From positions 1 to 6,651 of the forward strand of contig JAZNGF010000013.1 in NCBI GenBank assembly GCA_045576295.1: DNA of 6,651 nt, written 5' to 3'. Positions 4,969 through 6,651 of the stretch are shown piece by piece. The stretch's first letter is position 1; every line of letters begins with the position of its first letter. The DNA is from CAVALG01 sp045576295 (GTDB lineage: Bacteria; Bacillota; Clostridia; Oscillospirales; Acutalibacteraceae). The notes beneath the pieces were generated by a model that did not search any database, had not been told where the DNA came from, and saw only the letters and a program-made list of their open reading frames with translations. Made by a program: the position numbers and the translations under genes.

Positions 4969-6096
4969 TTAAAATTTCGCCCCGTTTTGCCCCTCAAGCA
5001 ACGCCGCCTGAGCGTTGTAAAGGCGTGCGCGGGCAAGGTCTACCTCGTCTTGAAGCGAAATATTATCCCAAATGATTTCGGGTGCCCCAAAATAGCCTTC
5101 GCGCTGTAAATATGTGCGGCAGATTTTGGCGATAACAGGGGTTAAAACCGAACGGTAGTATTCAAGTTCGCTGGTTAAAATATCTGCCTGTTGGGAAGAC
5201 ATTCGCTCGGTGGTTGACCAGGAAAGCCCGAGAGTGAAGGGGGGCAGGCCCGTTTTTGCAATAATCTGCTCTAAGAGTTGTTGAACGGGGATTTTTGAAT
5301 CGAGAATTTGGCTATCGGCCCCAATAACCTTAACGGCAATATCGCCAACGGCAACAAAATCGCGTACGCAGGTGGGGTCGTTCATCGCGGCCGACCATTC
5401 CTCGGCAATTTTTTCGGCACAGCCTTCGGGCAGTGAGCCAAAAGCACCGTCTTTCGGGTTATAGGTAACGGCGTAACGAATGTTGCCTGCGCGCTCCCAA
5501 TTAGTTCCGATGCAGCAAAAAATCTTCATCAAAATATCGCTGATAAAGGGCAAGCCCTCAAGAAGTGAGCGCCCCAAAGGGCTTTTGGGGGTTGGATTTA
5601 TGGCCGAAACAAAAATGCGCTCGGGGTGGGGCGCCGAAGCTGATTCGCCTGCGGCGGTAATAACGGGGCAAAATGGGTTCTGCCCGATTTCGATGTTAAC
5701 ATCGCGAAGGTCGGCATTATAAAGCCCAGCAATCTCGCCCGTTTTTTCGTTAATCACAAGCTCGCCAACGGCGGTGCCATAGGTTAAAAGGCTGTCGAGA
5801 TGGGCGGCTAAAAAGCTGTTAATGCCGCTTGAAACAGCCCCAACGGGAACGGTTTCTAAAAATGATTTTAAGCGGCGCTCGGCTTCATTCGTTTCGCACT
5901 CAACCGAAAACCCGCCAATAAGGCGAATTATTTTAAGAATTGCCGCATCGATTATCGGAACCGCCGAACGCACCGATTCATAAAGGCGCAGATCATGCCC
6001 CATGCCAATAGATTTTGGCAGGCCCGACCTTGCCGACAGGGTGTGTGCCGTTTGGGGCGAGGCTGCACCCTGCCTTGGTTTTTTAAATAATTTCAG
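4969..6096 (-). CDS. Phage portal protein, probable CTG start
   Basis: 375 residues if translation begins at CTG 6096. The frame stays open upstream to 6297, but that part only translates repeat DNA. AAAGGGGG (6112-6105) lies eight bases before CTG, and the resulting N-terminus (M)KLFKKPRQG is typical of portals; the next ATG (6003) has no ribosome site and would trim 31 residues. Portal features follow in order: RLYESVRSAVPIIDAAILKIIRLIGG (38-62), AAHLDSLLTYGTAVGELVINEKTGEIAGLYNADLRDVNIE, the segment PERIFVSAINPTPKSPLGRSLLEGL (158-182), the stem and clip region, and KTGLPPFTLGLSW...SSQQADILTSELEYYRSVLTPVIAKICRTYL (281-330). The product is the dodecameric ring at one capsid vertex through which DNA passes and to which neck proteins attach. 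It is the first gene of the head operon, 23 bases before the protease. Slightly shorter than many portals. Function is confident, start less so. Confidence 0.88.
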   Translation of the reverse strand: MKLFKKPRQGAASPQTAHTLSARSGLPKSIGMGHDLRLYESVRSAVPIIDAAILKIIRLIGGFSVECETNEAERRLKSFLETVPVGAVSSGINSFLAAHLDSLLTYGTAVGELVINEKTGEIAGLYNADLRDVNIEIGQNPFCPVITAAGESASAPHPERIFVSAINPTPKSPLGRSLLEGLPFISDILMKIFCCIGTNWERAGNIRYAVTYNPKDGAFGSLPEGCAEKIAEEWSAAMNDPTCVRDFVAVGDIAVKVIGADSQILDSKIPVQQLLEQIIAKTGLPPFTLGLSWSTTERMSSQQADILTSELEYYRSVLTPVIAKICRTYLQREGYFGAPEIIWDNISLQDEVDLARARLYNAQAALLEGQNGAKF

Positions 6097-6112
6097 AGAA
6101 AATTCCCCCTTT
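6094..6112 (-). promoter_or_regulatory. Ribosome site and CTG start deciding the portal N-terminus
   Basis: AAAGGGGG (6112-6105), an eight-base spacer, then CTG (6096-6094). No ATG, GTG or TTG lies in frame at a useful distance. The CTG may be a genuine weak start or a single-base lesion of an ancestral ATG. Confidence 0.55.
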
Positions 6113-6147
6113 CTAAAAAATTTTGGTTTGTTTTGTTTTCGGGCGAA

Positions 6148-6220
6148 GCGCCGTTTCACGGCGCAGCGAAGAGTGAATATTGAATAATGAATAATTTCGG
6201 TTTCGGCTAAAGCCGCCGAA
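6148..6220. repeat. Paired stem-loops flanking GAATAAT-type short repeats
   Basis: GCGCCGT (6148-6154) pairs perfectly with ACGGCGC (6158-6164) around TTC. Further on, CGGC (6204-6207) pairs with GCCG (6212-6215), nested in TTCGG (6196-6200) and CCGAA (6216-6220). Between them lies a short tandem-like run of GAATATT/GAATAAT units (about 6174-6195). This combination resembles intergenic repeat elements of gut clostridia. It overlaps nothing coding except the unlikely upstream extension of the portal. Confidence 0.55.
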
Positions 6221-6228
6221 TAAATATG

Positions 6229-6270
6229 CCTTCCCCAGAGGGGAAGGGGGACCAACGCGCAAGCGTTGGT
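6229..6270. repeat. Double hairpin repeat (CCTTCCCC/GGGGAAGG plus ACCAACGC/GCGTTGGT)
   Basis: CCTTCCCC (6229-6236) pairs perfectly with GGGGAAGG (6240-6247). Four bases later ACCAACGC (6251-6258) pairs perfectly with GCGTTGGT (6263-6270) around a GCAA tetraloop, followed by GGAGGG. Two perfect eight-base stems in tandem are the hallmark of a small palindromic intergenic element that I recognise in general form from gut Firmicutes. No transposase is present, so it would be non-autonomous. Confidence 0.65.
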
Positions 6271-6375
6271 GGAGGGATATAAAAAGTGGGCTGGCAAAAA
6301 CGTAGGTTATGACTGAGGGGATTCAAAGCGGTGGATGAGGTGTGGTTTGCGGTTTTAACGAAACCAACGGTTATA

Positions 6376-6404
6376 TTGTAGGGGGCGATGCCCACATCGC
6401 CCCT
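6376..6404. repeat. TGTAGGGGC-type inverted repeat, copy 1
   Basis: Following ATTGTA, GGGGCGATG (6382-6390) pairs perfectly with CATCGCCCC (6395-6403) around CCCA. This is the best-preserved of four related copies in 220 bases, all sharing GTAGGGGC at one end and GCCC at the other. Confidence 0.6.
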
Positions 6405-6455
6405 TAGGTTATTAATGTGATAGACAGAGGAAATTTCAAATCCGCAAATCTGCTC

Positions 6456-6483
6456 GGGCGGATGTGGGCATGAAGCCCCTACG
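6456..6483. repeat. TGTAGGGGC-type inverted repeat, copy 2 (reverse, degenerate)
   Basis: Read on the minus strand it begins CGTAGGGGC (6483-6475) and ends near CCGCCCGA (6461-6454 region), sharing ATGCCCACATC with copy 1 in its centre. Pairing of the two ends is poorer than in copies 1 and 3. Confidence 0.5.
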
Positions 6484-6520
6484 AGGCAGACGTTAGATTT
6501 TGAGAAACCGCACACCTTAA

Positions 6521-6547
6521 CGGGCGATTTTAGATCGCCCCTACAAT
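6521..6547. repeat. TGTAGGGGC-type inverted repeat, copy 3 (reverse)
   Basis: GGGCGAT (6522-6528) pairs perfectly with ATCGCCC (6534-6540), and the minus strand begins ATTGTAGGGGCGAT, the same 5' end as copy 1 apart from one G. Copies 1 and 3 lie in opposite orientation. Confidence 0.6.
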
Positions 6548-6572
6548 ATACGCGGCGGCTATCGGCTACACC

Positions 6573-6598
6573 GTAGGGGCGCACCTGTGGTCGCCCGC
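6573..6598. repeat. TGTAGGGGC-type inverted repeat, copy 4 (imperfect)
   Basis: Begins CGTAGGGGCG and ends GGTCGCCCG, in the same orientation as copy 1. The stem is interrupted in its middle. It abuts the hairpin element at 6601 onward. Confidence 0.5.
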
Positions 6599-6600
6599 TC

Positions 6601-6651
6601 GGCTCCCCTTGTCAGGGGAGCTGGACAGCGCTTAGCGGCTGAGGGGTAGTG
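6601..6651. repeat. Palindromic element GGCTCCCC...GAGGGGTAGTG at right edge
   Basis: GCTCCCCT (6602-6609) pairs perfectly with AGGGGAGC (6614-6621), and a second imperfect stem formed by CAGCGC and GCGGCTG follows (about 6626-6641), then GAGGGGTAG. The arrangement of two tandem stems with a pyrimidine/purine-rich outer end is like the element at 6229-6270 but with different sequence. It may continue beyond the window. Confidence 0.55.

Larger units (their letters stand above)
6097..6651. other. Gene-free region upstream of the portal, built of small repeats
   Basis: No reading frame here looks like a protein; the open frames are low-quality translations of inverted repeats. The region holds at least seven short stem-loops of several types, listed separately, joined by less structured DNA (about 6285-6370 and 6410-6455). 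A terminase large subunit gene, the usual neighbour of a portal, is not present. No convincing promoter for the portal was found. Confidence 0.7.

Noticed and set aside
4318..5036. Other minus-strand frames overlapping the protease and portal ends (4318-4602, 4627-4833, 4821-5036)
   Set aside because: They are out-of-frame shadows of the protease gene; codon pattern and homology-like motifs all lie in the protease frame. The ATG at 4953 is too close to the ribosome site.
6097..6297. Upstream extension of the portal to an ATG at 6297
   Set aside because: The extra 67 residues translate stem-loop repeats, no ribosome site precedes that ATG, and a good one precedes the CTG at 6096.
6207..6584. 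Minus-strand 125-residue open frame in the repeat region
   Set aside because: It runs through five inverted repeats, has no protein-like pattern and no ribosome site.
6148..6651. CRISPR array
   Set aside because: Repeats are palindromic, of several types, irregularly spaced and in both orientations; there are no uniform repeat-spacer units.
1..6651. tRNA or rRNA gene, or attachment site at a tRNA
   Set aside because: No cloverleaf with conserved TTCGANNC arm and no rRNA-like sequence was seen on either strand.

Overview
The window looks like a prophage (or prophage remnant) head-gene island in a Firmicute, most likely a gut clostridium of the Oscillospiraceae/Ruminococcaceae type. That placement is an inference from three things: strong AGGAGG-type ribosome binding sites, capsid and connector proteins resembling those of clostridial siphophages and myophages, and a cluster of short GC-rich stem-loop repeats of a kind I associate with genomes of that group. 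No host housekeeping gene, rRNA or tRNA is present to confirm it. All credible genes are on the minus strand, so they are transcribed from high to low coordinates.

Layout in transcription order: 6651-6097 is gene-free and packed with small inverted repeats. Then follow the portal (6096-4969, probably a CTG start), a prohead protease with an in-frame scaffold domain that seems to have its own internal start (4945-3953, nested start at 4321), a small capsid decoration protein (3932-3597), the HK97-fold major capsid protein (3499-2492), and three overlapping or closely spaced small genes with the look of head-tail connector, head closure and tail terminator proteins (2476-2102, 2105-1749, 1756-1343). 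After these comes an AT-rich non-coding stretch of about 350 bases (1342-990). Last is a fibre/baseplate-like protein with an alanine-rich coiled coil, starting at 989 and running off the left edge.

Together the head genes supply what is needed to build and mature an HK97-type capsid: the portal nucleates the shell, the scaffold and major capsid protein assemble around it, the protease removes the scaffold, the decoration protein stabilises the shell, and the small proteins form the neck. The order portal, protease(+scaffold), decoration, capsid, connectors is conventional. What is missing is not: there is no terminase or any other gene in the 555 bases upstream of the portal, and no tail tube, sheath or tape-measure gene between the putative tail terminator and the fibre-like gene.

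The most striking non-coding signal is at 1141-1259. Six DnaA-box-like 9-mers, two of them perfect TTATCCACA, form two three-box arms facing each other with mirror-image spacing. The array lies exactly where the tail module would be expected. It looks like a replication origin or a DnaA-responsive control region, and is flanked by a TTGACA promoter candidate on one side and a terminator-like hairpin on the other.
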